From: Romboutsia_C sp015668195
Lineage (GTDB): Bacteria > Bacillota > Clostridia > Peptostreptococcales > Peptostreptococcaceae
DNA length: 64,000 bases
Direction: 5' to 3'
Assembly: GCF_015668195.1 (NCBI RefSeq)
Contig: NZ_JADPFC010000001.1
Coordinates: forward strand, 992,001 to 1,056,000
Made by a program: the position numbers and the translations under genes
Notes under the pieces: model-generated
What the model was told of the DNA's origin: nothing
The model's input: only the letters and a program-made list of their open reading frames with translations
The model's database searches: none
Part shown: positions 26,058 through 33,765 of the stretch, piece after piece
How positions within the stretch are numbered: position 1 is the first letter of the stretch
Layout of the letters: each line of letters starts with the position of its first letter

Positions 26058-26408
26058 ATGAAAAAAAATGATAAAAACTACTTAGACTTTATTCCTATCA
26101 AAAACTCAAAAATAACTTGGTATGAAGATAACTTAGGAATAGTAACATTAGAAATAACTAGAAAAGGATTATTTGATAAGATTGCTCAAAATTTATTTAA
26201 AGTCCCAAAAAGTAGTTCTATAAAATTAGACAAACTAGGAAGCTATGTATGGAAAAATATAGATGGTGAAAGCTCTATATACGATATATCTAAATATGTT
26301 AAAGCTTCATTTGGAAAAGACTGTGAACCATTATATGAAAGATTGATTACATATTTTACCATACTTAAAGATAATAAATTTGTTTCTTTAAAAAAGGATG
26401 GTAGATAA
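26058..26408 (+). CDS. PqqD-like protein, 116 aa
   Basis: The C-terminal 70 residues (LDKLGSYVWKNIDGESSIYD, then LITYFTILKDNKFVSL) have the winged-helix PqqD fold, known as a RiPP-precursor recognition element that hands peptides to radical-SAM or other maturases. The N-terminal part (YLDFIPIKNSKITWYEDNLG) fits the usual leading beta-strands. No radical-SAM maturase or precursor peptide is visible next to it. It is linked to the OPT transporter upstream and translationally coupled (TAATG) to the next gene. GTAGGAGTGG precedes the ATG. Confidence 0.75.
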   Translation: MKKNDKNYLDFIPIKNSKITWYEDNLGIVTLEITRKGLFDKIAQNLFKVPKSSSIKLDKLGSYVWKNIDGESSIYDISKYVKASFGKDCEPLYERLITYFTILKDNKFVSLKKDGR

Positions 26409-26737
26409 TGGATATTATTATATACATATTATTATTTGCAGTGGCAACAATAATTATTTATACTTGGGGACTTATAAAAGAGAGAAATAAATCTAATGAT
26501 TTACTAGACTTACTTTATAATAAATCTTATAAAGCTGTTATGAAAGCTTTTAAAACTAAAAAAACTTTATCTAAAAAAGATATTGAGAATGAAATTTTAA
26601 ATCTAAAAGCTTCTTTATTTTACTCTAAAGATAAGTTAGTTATAAAAGATCCATCTCATATATCTAAAATACTTATTGGAAAAATGCTCAAAGATGGTAT
26701 TATAGAAAAAACTACCAATGGATATAGTCTAAAATAG
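26408..26737 (+). CDS. Small membrane protein with cytosolic winged-helix-like tail, 109 aa
   Basis: One N-terminal membrane helix (IIIYILLFAVATIIIYTWGL) followed by a basic, helical domain (KKTLSKKDIENEILNLKASL; ISKILIGKMLKDGIIEKTTN) that resembles a small winged helix by secondary-structure pattern. No family recognised. Its ATG overlaps the PqqD-like stop codon, so the two are coupled and probably act together with the OPT transporter. Confidence 0.65.
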   Translation: MDIIIYILLFAVATIIIYTWGLIKERNKSNDLLDLLYNKSYKAVMKAFKTKKTLSKKDIENEILNLKASLFYSKDKLVIKDPSHISKILIGKMLKDGIIEKTTNGYSLK

Positions 26738-26796
26738 TTAAAACTATATTTGATTTATAATTATATAATGAAAAATATTTTTAGTTAAATTAAAAA

Positions 26797-26824
26797 ATGA
26801 GCTATTTAAAATAGCTCATTTATA
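26797..26824. terminator. Bidirectional terminator
   Basis: AAATGAGCTATTT and AAATAGCTCATTT form a stem between the small membrane protein gene and the convergent MFS gene. Confidence 0.8.
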
Positions 26825-26860
26825 TATATAACTCTAATTTACTTTTAAACACTATCCTAT

Positions 26861-28045
26861 TTATTTTAATAAGCCTTTGTTAACACCTTTATAAAGTATT
26901 ATAAAGCTTATTAAAAATGATATACTTGCTACTAAAAAAGCAACTACTATAGATAAATACTTCATAATAACTCCTGATATAAGAGTTCCTCCCATTATAC
27001 CTAATGTCATAAGTGTTGATGTCAATCCATTTATTTTTCCTAAATATTCTTGATCTGTAACTTTAGTTATAAGTGCCATTACATATCCACTAAGTATTCC
27101 ACCTAGTATATTATCTATAAATTGAAGACTCATGGTAAATACCGGATTTGTTGAATATCCTTCAAAAAATACTGTTATAGCAAATACTCCTATAATAGTA
27201 TATAATACTTTCATATTCATATATTTAGATATTGCTAAATATAGTCCACCACCAACGATTACTCCTACTCCTGCTATTCCTGAAAAAAACTGATAAAACT
27301 CTTTGCTAAGGCCTAGCCTTTCTGTTACTAAGAATATATCTAGATTATTAGCTATTCCCATAGCAAAGGCTACTATAAAAAATATTTTAGATAATAACTT
27401 TAGTATTTCTTTTTCATTTAAATATTTAAAAGTTAACTTTATATCTTCACTTATACCGCTACTCTCTATTTTTTCAAAATTTCTTTTAGGTAGTGTTAAT
27501 AATAATAAAATAGATACTAAGAATAATCCTGATAATATTATTAGTGTTTTACCTATTCCAAAATTAAAGTAAAAGTAAGAACCTATAAATGGTCCTATAA
27601 CAAAAAATCCAGAGCTTAAAAGCTGATTTATTCCAACAGCACTTTCTATATGTTCTTCATCTATATATTCCTTAAAATACTTTTGTGATGCAGGATATGA
27701 AAACTGTGTAACACTAGCAGAAACTAATACTGCTAGAAATATAGCTACTATATATCCTTTAGATATAGCTAAGCCTAGTATTATAAAGGATATAAAGCTA
27801 AATAAATCTCCACATATCATTAGTTTTTTAGGATTATACTTATCAGCTATTATACCTCCTATAAAAGTAAGCAAAAACATTGGTAAAAACTCTATAAAGT
27901 TAAGTGATGATATTGCTAATGGATCACTATTTGTTATATCCATTATAAAAAACATTATAGCTATATTTCTTATCCATATAGCCATTTGCTGTATTATGTC
28001 TGTTATAAGTATTGTTAAAAATACTTTATTTTTAATTAAATTCAA
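26861..28045 (-). CDS. MFS transporter (drug-efflux type)
   Basis: 394 residues, 12 membrane segments, with the inter-helix motif GGIIADKYNPKKLMI after helix 2 and SQKYFKEYIDEEHIESAVGI in the central loop, typical of the MFS_3 (enterobactin/multidrug exporter) group. AGGAGGTA precedes the ATG. The gene lies 51 bases after a truncated merR reading frame whose MerR-type promoter is intact, so it was probably the target of that activator. Confidence 0.88.
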   Translation of the reverse strand: MNLIKNKVFLTILITDIIQQMAIWIRNIAIMFFIMDITNSDPLAISSLNFIEFLPMFLLTFIGGIIADKYNPKKLMICGDLFSFISFIILGLAISKGYIVAIFLAVLVSASVTQFSYPASQKYFKEYIDEEHIESAVGINQLLSSGFFVIGPFIGSYFYFNFGIGKTLIILSGLFLVSILLLLTLPKRNFEKIESSGISEDIKLTFKYLNEKEILKLLSKIFFIVAFAMGIANNLDIFLVTERLGLSKEFYQFFSGIAGVGVIVGGGLYLAISKYMNMKVLYTIIGVFAITVFFEGYSTNPVFTMSLQFIDNILGGILSGYVMALITKVTDQEYLGKINGLTSTLMTLGIMGGTLISGVIMKYLSIVVAFLVASISFLISFIILYKGVNKGLLK

Positions 28046-28096
28046 AATATATACCTCCTAAGATCTTGATGGATTTATTCTAATTTGTAGTAAAAA

Positions 28097-28174
28097 TTAT
28101 ATTTTATTGTAGTGCATTAAAGTATCTTTGCTTATATTGAAAAGTTTACTAACTTGCTCTGTTAAAAGTTTCAT
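28097..28174 (-). pseudogene. Truncated MerR-family regulator (25 codons)
   Basis: AAGGTGAT precedes an ATG at 28174 opening MKLLTEQVSKLFNISKDTLM, then HYNKI and a TAA. This is the first helix-turn-helix of a MerR activator (usual form ..VSKLFNISKDTLRHYdkiGL..) cut off exactly where the wing should begin. No remaining MerR sequence follows before the MFS gene. It is too short to bind DNA as a normal MerR dimer, so I call it a remnant. Confidence 0.65.
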
Positions 28175-28192
28175 ATTTATCACCTTAAAATA

Positions 28193-28223
28193 ATTATAAA
28201 CTATGGTGTAAGACCATAGTCTA
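28193..28223 (-). promoter_or_regulatory. MerR-type promoter with 19-bp spacer and dyad
   Basis: On the minus strand TAGACT (28218-28223) and TATAAT (28193-28198) are 19 bases apart. The spacer region holds the palindrome ACTATGGT-CTTAC-ACCATAGT. The long spacer with a dyad between -35 and -10 is the defining architecture of MerR-activated promoters. Confidence 0.75.
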
Positions 28224-28337
28224 TAATATTTTTAGCATTATATTTACTACTAAACTTAAATAATTTAGTTCATACTGTATAAAAATATATATAATACGTG
28301 TATAATGTAATTTACAAGATATGTAAAGGAGTTAAAA

Positions 28338-29642
28338 ATGAATACATTTGAAAAATTGAACTTAAATGAAAATTTAATAAAGGGACTTAAAGAACAAAAT
28401 ATAACTTCTCCAACAGAAGTTCAATCTTTAACTATAAAAGATATATTAGACAATAAAGACTTATTAGTAAGCGCTCAAACGGGTAGTGGAAAAACTTTAG
28501 CTTATTTACTTCCTATGTTTGAAAAAATAGACGCTACGAAAAGAGAAACACAAGTATTAATACTTGCACCTACTCACGAATTAGTTATGCAAATAACTGA
28601 GCAAGCTAAAACTTTATCACAAAATTCCAATATGGATGTTACTGCCTTTTCTATAATAGGTGAAGTAAATATTCAAAAGCAAATAAAAAATATAAAATCT
28701 ATAAAGCCTCATATAGTAGTTGGTACTTGTGGTAGAGTTTTAGATTTAATAAAACAAAAAAAACTTAAAGCACACACTATAAAAACTATAATACTTGATG
28801 AAGTTGATAGTTTACTTAGTGGTAAAAATGAAGAAGTTGTTGAAAGCATAATAAAAACTACACTAAGAGACAGACAAATATTAGGATTTTCAGCTAGTTT
28901 AAATGAAAACACTATAAGTATGTGCGATTACTTAATGAAGGATATGAAAATGCTTAAAACCAAAGATACGTTAGTAATAAATCCTAATATAGCTCATATG
29001 TATTTATATGGGGACAGAAGAGAAAAGTTTACATTACTTAGAAAATCTCTAGCTTCTGCTAATCCAAGTAGGTCTATAGTGTTTGTTAATGATGAAGATA
29101 GTATAGAAGTTATAACTGAAAAACTTAACTATCATAATTACAAAGCTGTGTGTATATCTGGTAAAATGACTAAGGAAGACAGAAAAAATGCACTTAGTGC
29201 TTTTAGAAGTGGTAAAGTCCGTATTTTAGTATCTTCTGACCTATCTGCTAGAGGATTAGATATAGTTGAGGTTAGTCATGTATTTAACTTAGACTTCCCA
29301 CCTAGTAAAAATGAATATATACACAGATGTGGTAGAAGTGCCAGAGGAAATAGAAAAGGAACTGCAATATCTATAATAACTAATCAAAATCTATTTACTA
29401 TAAGAGATTATAGAAGAAATTTTAAAATAGATATGAAGGCTGTCGAGTTAAAAAATGGTAAATTTATAGAGGTCGATTTTGATAAAATGAAAAAAGAAGC
29501 TAGAAAAAAGGCTAAAGAAAATGAAGTTAGAAAAGAAGAAAAGGTTAGTAAGAATAAAAAAGTAGATAAGTATGCTCACAAAAAAACTGACAAATATGCA
29601 CATAAAAAATCTTCAGACAAGAAACTTAATAAAAATAAATAA
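28338..29642 (+). CDS. DEAD-box-family RNA helicase with DEVD motif
   Basis: 434 residues with the DEAD-box helicase core: Q motif region (ITSPTEVQSLTI), Walker A AQTGSGKT, motif Ia APTHELV, motif II DEVD (not DEAD), motif III SAS (not SAT), and C-terminal RGLDIVEVSHVFNLDFP and HRCGRSARG. The basic tail contains two near-identical KxDKYAHKK units and should bind RNA. AAAGGAG precedes the ATG. It likely remodels RNA or ribosome intermediates. The altered motifs II and III are unusual but similar to some small Firmicute helicases. Confidence 0.9.
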   Translation: MNTFEKLNLNENLIKGLKEQNITSPTEVQSLTIKDILDNKDLLVSAQTGSGKTLAYLLPMFEKIDATKRETQVLILAPTHELVMQITEQAKTLSQNSNMDVTAFSIIGEVNIQKQIKNIKSIKPHIVVGTCGRVLDLIKQKKLKAHTIKTIILDEVDSLLSGKNEEVVESIIKTTLRDRQILGFSASLNENTISMCDYLMKDMKMLKTKDTLVINPNIAHMYLYGDRREKFTLLRKSLASANPSRSIVFVNDEDSIEVITEKLNYHNYKAVCISGKMTKEDRKNALSAFRSGKVRILVSSDLSARGLDIVEVSHVFNLDFPPSKNEYIHRCGRSARGNRKGTAISIITNQNLFTIRDYRRNFKIDMKAVELKNGKFIEVDFDKMKKEARKKAKENEVRKEEKVSKNKKVDKYAHKKTDKYAHKKSSDKKLNKNK

Positions 29643-29643
29643 C

Positions 29644-29682
29644 AAAAAGACGGTGTCGTATTTCACGATACCGTCTTTTATA
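29644..29682. terminator. Bidirectional terminator
   Basis: AAAAGACGGTGTCGT and ACGATACCGTCTTTT form a long stem with loop ATTTC between the helicase and the convergent ydcF-like gene. Confidence 0.9.
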
Positions 29683-30448
29683 GTTGCTTTTGTAAGTAAG
29701 TTCTTATTATGTCTATTATCATTGTTGGATATTCTCTTATTAGATAATTAATTCTTACTCCCATAGTTGTAGTTGATGCTAAACCTTCATTGTCTAACCC
29801 TAATATATCTCCTATAAGCATAGCCCTTGTCAAATGAAAATCACTAGTTACTATTAATACTTTTTCATCTTCATCATTTCTTTTTTCTAATATATCTTTA
29901 CTAAATACTAAATTTTCTAAAGTTGTTGTAGCTTTATCTTCTTCTATTATTTTAGATTCATCAACACCCTGGCTTATAAGATACTTTTTCATTGCATCAG
30001 CTTCTGTAGTAACAGCACCTTTTCCAAGACCACCTGATACTATTATATTTGTATCTTTGTTTAAATTATAATATTTAATAGCTTCATCTAACCTAGCTCG
30101 TAATGTTTTTCCAACTTTGTAGCCATTAAGACCTGCACCTAGTACTATTACATAATCTAACTTTTCTATGTCCTTAGCTTCTTTAAAGCCAAACATAGTG
30201 TAAATTATCATACTTTCTACTAGTATAAAAGATGATATAAATAATATTACTAGTACTGTATATACCTTATATAGTATTTTAATGTATTTATTATCTTTTT
30301 TATCATACAATCTTTTAATCACTATATTTAAGTATATTATACACAAATTTACCGTTATAAATACTGAACCGAAGGTTACTCCTTTTAATGCCATTACTAT
30401 TATACTAAATATAAATAGAGCTATTATTTCTCTTAATCTTACCATCAT
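29678..30448 (-). CDS. YdcF family (DUF218) membrane protein
   Basis: 256 residues: three N-terminal membrane segments (about 8-95) and a DUF218 domain from about 97 (DYVIVLGAGLNGYKVGKTLR, IIVSGGLGKGAVTTEADAM, ATTTLENLVFSKDIL, IVTSDFHLTRAM). The conserved Gly-rich strand and the SDFHLxRA motif are diagnostic. Members are linked to cell-envelope or nucleotide-sugar metabolism, but the reaction is not established. Monocistronic. Confidence 0.88.
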   Translation of the reverse strand: MMVRLREIIALFIFSIIVMALKGVTFGSVFITVNLCIIYLNIVIKRLYDKKDNKYIKILYKVYTVLVILFISSFILVESMIIYTMFGFKEAKDIEKLDYVIVLGAGLNGYKVGKTLRARLDEAIKYYNLNKDTNIIVSGGLGKGAVTTEADAMKKYLISQGVDESKIIEEDKATTTLENLVFSKDILEKRNDEDEKVLIVTSDFHLTRAMLIGDILGLDNEGLASTTTMGVRINYLIREYPTMIIDIIRTYLQKQL

Positions 30449-30512
30449 TACACCTACACTTTAGTTGTTTTAATAATATTCTTGGTAATTATTTAAAATA
30501 GATTTAATACTA

Positions 30513-31040
30513 TTATTCAAAGAAAGCACTTGAATACTCTACTACTCCACTCGTACCCTTAAATTTCTCTTTATTTAATACTAATACTTTAAAAACATCA
30601 TTTGAAACTTCAAAGGGGGGTTTTATATAAAATTCATTAGCATTTATAAATCCAAACTTAGAATAATAACTAGGATGACCTAATACTACTATAGAAGAAT
30701 ATCCTAAATTTTTAGCTTTTTCTATAGATTCATTTATTAGTGCCTTACCTACTCCTTTATTTTGATGCTTTGGAAGTACCGAAATTGGAGCAAGCGCTAA
30801 AGATTCTCTAGATTCATTTTCATTCTTTATATTTATTTTAGTAAGTAAAGAATATCCAACTACTTCTTCATTTATTTCTGCCAATAAAGCTAATTCTCTT
30901 ATATATTCATTACTATTTCTTAGCCTATCAACCAAGTTATGCTCATCTTTATCACTAAATTCTGTATTTTTAAAACTTTCTTTTACTACATTTTTTATTA
31001 TCGGATAATCTTTATCTAGTTCACACCTTATGTTTATCAT
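30513..31040 (-). CDS. GNAT family N-acetyltransferase
   Basis: 175 residues with the GNAT acetyl-CoA site ISVLPKHQNKGVGKALIN and the following GYSSIVVLGHPSYYSKFGF, which places it in the YhbS-like group. It transfers an acetyl group to an unknown amine. GAAGGAG precedes the ATG. The C-terminus (KGTSGVVEYSSAFFE) is typical of that group. Single gene. Confidence 0.88.
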   Translation of the reverse strand: MINIRCELDKDYPIIKNVVKESFKNTEFSDKDEHNLVDRLRNSNEYIRELALLAEINEEVVGYSLLTKINIKNENESRESLALAPISVLPKHQNKGVGKALINESIEKAKNLGYSSIVVLGHPSYYSKFGFINANEFYIKPPFEVSNDVFKVLVLNKEKFKGTSGVVEYSSAFFE

Positions 31041-31188
31041 TATATTTTACTCCTTCAGACTACTTTTTATCATTTAATTATCACACATATATTAATAGTT
31101 TTCAATTATTCCATTTATATTATTTACTACTAAATTAATATAGATAAATGTAAATTTTATTCATTATATATTTTTGTTTATAATATAA

Positions 31189-31220
31189 AAAAGACCTAAG
31201 GATTACCTTAAGTCTTTTAG
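31189..31220 (-). terminator. Terminator of the small 31236-31406 gene
   Basis: AAAAGACCTAAGG, loop ATTA, CCTTAAGTCTTTT, with one mismatch. It lies 16 bases after the stop of the small minus-strand gene. Confidence 0.75.
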
Positions 31221-31235
31221 TATAAGTATTTTATA

Positions 31236-31406
31236 TTATTTTTCATATCTATTTTTTACATCATTATAAACTTCTTCACTAACCTTATAAGTTCTTTTGT
31301 TTACGGATATTTTATACTCATTAGCATCTACTATTTCATAAAACTCTACATTAGAACCTGGATAAACTACTACTCCCGTTCCACTAATATTATTAAAGAA
31401 AAACAT
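31236..31406 (-). CDS. Small protein, 56 aa
   Basis: AGGGGGGATAAATA precedes an ATG at 31406, and the frame runs 56 codons to TAA at 31236-31238: MFFFNNISGTGVVVYPGSNV, then EFYEIVDANEYKISVNKRTY, ending KVSEEVYNDVKNRYEK. It has a strong ribosome site, its own terminator, and ordered beta-then-helix composition, so it is very likely real though shorter than usual gene-calling limits. No family recognised. Confidence 0.75.
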   Translation of the reverse strand: MFFFNNISGTGVVVYPGSNVEFYEIVDANEYKISVNKRTYKVSEEVYNDVKNRYEK

Positions 31407-31518
31407 TATTTATCCCCCCTTTATCTCTTTATTATATTATTCAACATATTTATATATATTCCTCTTTTAAATATTTTTTAAATTTAGTTCTTCTTTTTTA
31501 ATCAAAATTTATTTAACA

Positions 31519-31546
31519 AAAAGACAGGTATTTAAACCTGTCCTTA
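31519..31546 (-). terminator. Hairpin after the YitT-family gene
   Basis: GACAGGT and ACCTGTC with a six-base loop (ATTTAA) and flanking A/T-rich sequence, directly after the YitT-family stop on the minus strand. Confidence 0.65.
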
Positions 31547-31552
31547 TATATA

Positions 31553-32164
31553 TTAAACGCTTGCTAGCTTATCTGTGTTGTTGTAGTTATATATCAAGTC
31601 TATAAGCCTTCCGCTTATATTTACAGCTATTAAAGACCAGAATATATCGTATGCAGATAGATATGATAATGATAATATAAGTATAACTACATCACTTATC
31701 ATATAAACCTGACCTATTTTTAAAGATGTAATCTTAGAAATCACCAATGCTAAAGCATCATCTCCACCAGCTGCTGCACCTGCTCTAACTATTATACCAA
31801 CACCTACCCCTACAAATAAACCAGATAATATAGTACCTAATAGTTTACTTTCAAGAACTGGTATTATAGGTCCTATTCCTTCAAATATAGAATAAAACAC
31901 TGAGAAACTAAATGTAGCAAATAATGAATACATTAAAAATCTCTTTCCAAAGAACTTATATCCTACTGCAAATAAACTAATGTCTATTAGTATACTTGCC
32001 ATAGATAAATCCACATTAAACACATTCTTTAGCAGTAGTAAAACTCCTAACACTCCACCTTCAGTTATATTATTTTGATAATTTAAATTAAATATTCCAA
32101 ATGACAATATCATTGCCCCTAACAATATTAACATTATTTTTTTTACATTCGTCCGCCTATCCAT
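31553..32164 (-). CDS. YitT family membrane protein
   Basis: 203 residues with five to six membrane segments. The N-terminal GAMILSFGIFNLNYQNNITEGG and the conserved GVGVGIIVRAGAAAGGDDALA are hallmarks of the YitT/DUF161 family. The usual soluble C-terminal DUF2179 domain is absent, so this is the short form. The ATG at 32164 is used because the upstream in-frame ATG at 32170 abuts the AAGGG ribosome site. Function unknown. Confidence 0.8.
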   Translation of the reverse strand: MDRRTNVKKIMLILLGAMILSFGIFNLNYQNNITEGGVLGVLLLLKNVFNVDLSMASILIDISLFAVGYKFFGKRFLMYSLFATFSFSVFYSIFEGIGPIIPVLESKLLGTILSGLFVGVGVGIIVRAGAAAGGDDALALVISKITSLKIGQVYMISDVVILILSLSYLSAYDIFWSLIAVNISGRLIDLIYNYNNTDKLASV

Positions 32165-32467
32165 AAACATCCCTTCCTATTTTTATAATTTATTAGCCAG
32201 TTCCTTTGACTTACTATCATTATATATATTTAAAATTATTTTGTATAGTGCATTTTTTGAAACTAAATATTATATAAGATTGACAAAATTTTTTCAAGGT
32301 ATTTTTGTGGTTTTTTTTATAAACTTTTAAATCTTTTGAAGATACTAGTATTTTCAAAGGTTACATTCGTATTAATTTTTTACTATTCTTATATTAAATT
32401 TTTTTTAGTTTAGTATATATAATTTTGAGTTTATAAAAATTTTTGTTTTATTTAGTTTTACTAAACA
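32165..32467. other. Gene-free AT-rich stretch
   Basis: Between the YitT-family start and the next terminator I find only A/T-rich sequence, with T-rich runs near 32290-32330. It must hold the YitT-family gene promoter, but no match is good enough to call. Confidence 0.5.
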
Positions 32468-32509
32468 TAAAAAAGGAGGTATTTTAGCATAAATATCTCC
32501 TTTTTATTA
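32468..32509 (-). terminator. Terminator of the azoreductase gene
   Basis: AAAAAAGGAGGTATTT pairs with AAATATCTCCTTTTT across a short loop, about 52 bases after the azoR stop on the minus strand. Confidence 0.75.
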
Positions 32510-32560
32510 TTTTATAATATATATAATTTAAAATGATTATATAATTAAACATATGCTTAC

Positions 32561-33214
32561 TTAAAATTTCATAGAATCTATAACATCATCTATGTGATCT
32601 GTTGCTTTTTTTATAGCTTCTAATCTTTCTTCTTCTGTATAACCTGTTCCATCTACTAATAAATCTTCAAATTTTTTAATTCCCATAAATTTAGCTATAT
32701 CTTCTATATAGTTCACTCCTTTGTTAAAAGCAGGCTTTAATATCCAAGGAACATGAGCGCCTGATGATTGAATATAAATCATTGTTCTAGGTTTATCATC
32801 AAGTAAACCTTTAGGCTTTTTATTTTCATCACTAAAACTTATAGTTTTTTTATCTTGAATTATACAGTCTATATATTCTTTAAGTGGCGCTGGAAATGAT
32901 AAACTCCACATAGGTGCTGCTATAACATATACATTCGCACTGATAAATTGATCACATAGTTTTCTAATTTTTTGTATTTCTTTTCTATCTTTATCGTCTA
33001 ACTTTCTTGAATTTTCTTCACTTACTATGCAGTTTCTTTTTTCAAAGTATTGATACTCAAGTCTTGGTATATGTTCTTTATATAAATTAATTTCTTCAAC
33101 GACAAAACCTTTATTTCTTTCTAAAAATCTATTTATAAATTTTCTTGCTACAGTTTTGCTTGATGATAAATTTTCAGGCTTTGAGTTTACGCTTATATAT
33201 AGTAATTTTTTCAT
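32561..33214 (-). CDS. azoR: FMN-dependent NADH-azoreductase (AzoR family)
   Basis: 217 residues with the flavodoxin-like fold of AcpD/AzoR: N-terminal LLYISVNSKPENLSSSKTVA (FMN phosphate loop), central APMWSLSFPAPLKEYID (FMN isoalloxazine contact, usually PMYNF), and the C-terminal FMGIKKFEDLLVDGTG. It reduces azo bonds or quinones with NADH, mainly as protection against electrophiles. AAAGGGAG precedes the ATG. Single gene. Confidence 0.88.
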   Translation of the reverse strand: MKKLLYISVNSKPENLSSSKTVARKFINRFLERNKGFVVEEINLYKEHIPRLEYQYFEKRNCIVSEENSRKLDDKDRKEIQKIRKLCDQFISANVYVIAAPMWSLSFPAPLKEYIDCIIQDKKTISFSDENKKPKGLLDDKPRTMIYIQSSGAHVPWILKPAFNKGVNYIEDIAKFMGIKKFEDLLVDGTGYTEEERLEAIKKATDHIDDVIDSMKF

Positions 33215-33301
33215 AATAACTCCCTTTCTTTATATAATTATTATTATTTTTAGTAACAATTATATTTTTATACTATATTTATACTCAAATAACTTTTTTA
33301 T

Positions 33302-33585
33302 TTATATAATTATCTCTATTACTGTACTATTATTTACTTCACTTTTTATTTTACCACTATGTGCATTTACGATTTCTTTTGCCATAGACATACAAAGTCC
33401 AAAACCTTTATATGATTAGCCTGTATTAATTCATCTATAGTATTTTTCAAAAATATACTTTAGTTCTTCTTCATTCATTCCTTTTTCGTTATTGCTTAAA
33501 ACTATATTTATATGAGTATTTTACTTTTTATTGTATTATTTTCTATATTTTTCTTCATTCATTTGTCTTCCTAATTTATGGTAAT
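33302..33585 (-). pseudogene. Remnant of a sensor histidine kinase
   Basis: The minus strand reads NEEELKYIFEKYYR, a TGA stop, INTG, a TAA stop, then SYKGFGLCMSMAKEIVNAHS and GKIKSEVNNSTVIEIII. This is the F and G2 box region and end of a histidine-kinase ATPase domain (functional form ..YYRxxTGxSYKGFGLGMSIAKEIV..). It has two internal stops, a Gly-to-Cys change in the G2 box and no intact N-terminal part; a piece KLGRQMNEEKYRK upstream may be more debris. No response-regulator gene remains next to it. Confidence 0.7.
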
Positions 33586-33651
33586 AAATACTAATTATAT
33601 TATTCTTCTGTTTTCTTACAATCAATAGTATATGCTTAAAATTTAAAATAT

Positions 33652-33678
33652 CTTAAATAAATCTTAATAAAAACTTAC
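33652..33678. promoter_or_regulatory. Three CTTA(A) elements at exact 11-bp spacing
   Basis: CTTAA starts at 33652 and 33663, and CTTAC at 33674. The array lies about 90-115 bases before the glucosaminidase start and matches the arrays at 12859-12898 and 13374-13401. Response-regulator binding is inferred from the phasing only. Confidence 0.45.
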
Positions 33679-33765
33679 TTTCTTCTGAATTTTTTATAAA
33701 CTCTATTTTTAATTTAAATATATATGATACAATAAAGTTCAAGTTTGTATCAAGGGGATGATAAA

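Noticed and set aside
33156..33419. Plus-strand 87-codon open frame
   Set aside because: It is antisense to azoR and to the kinase remnant, lacks a ribosome site and has the composition of reversed AT-rich DNA.
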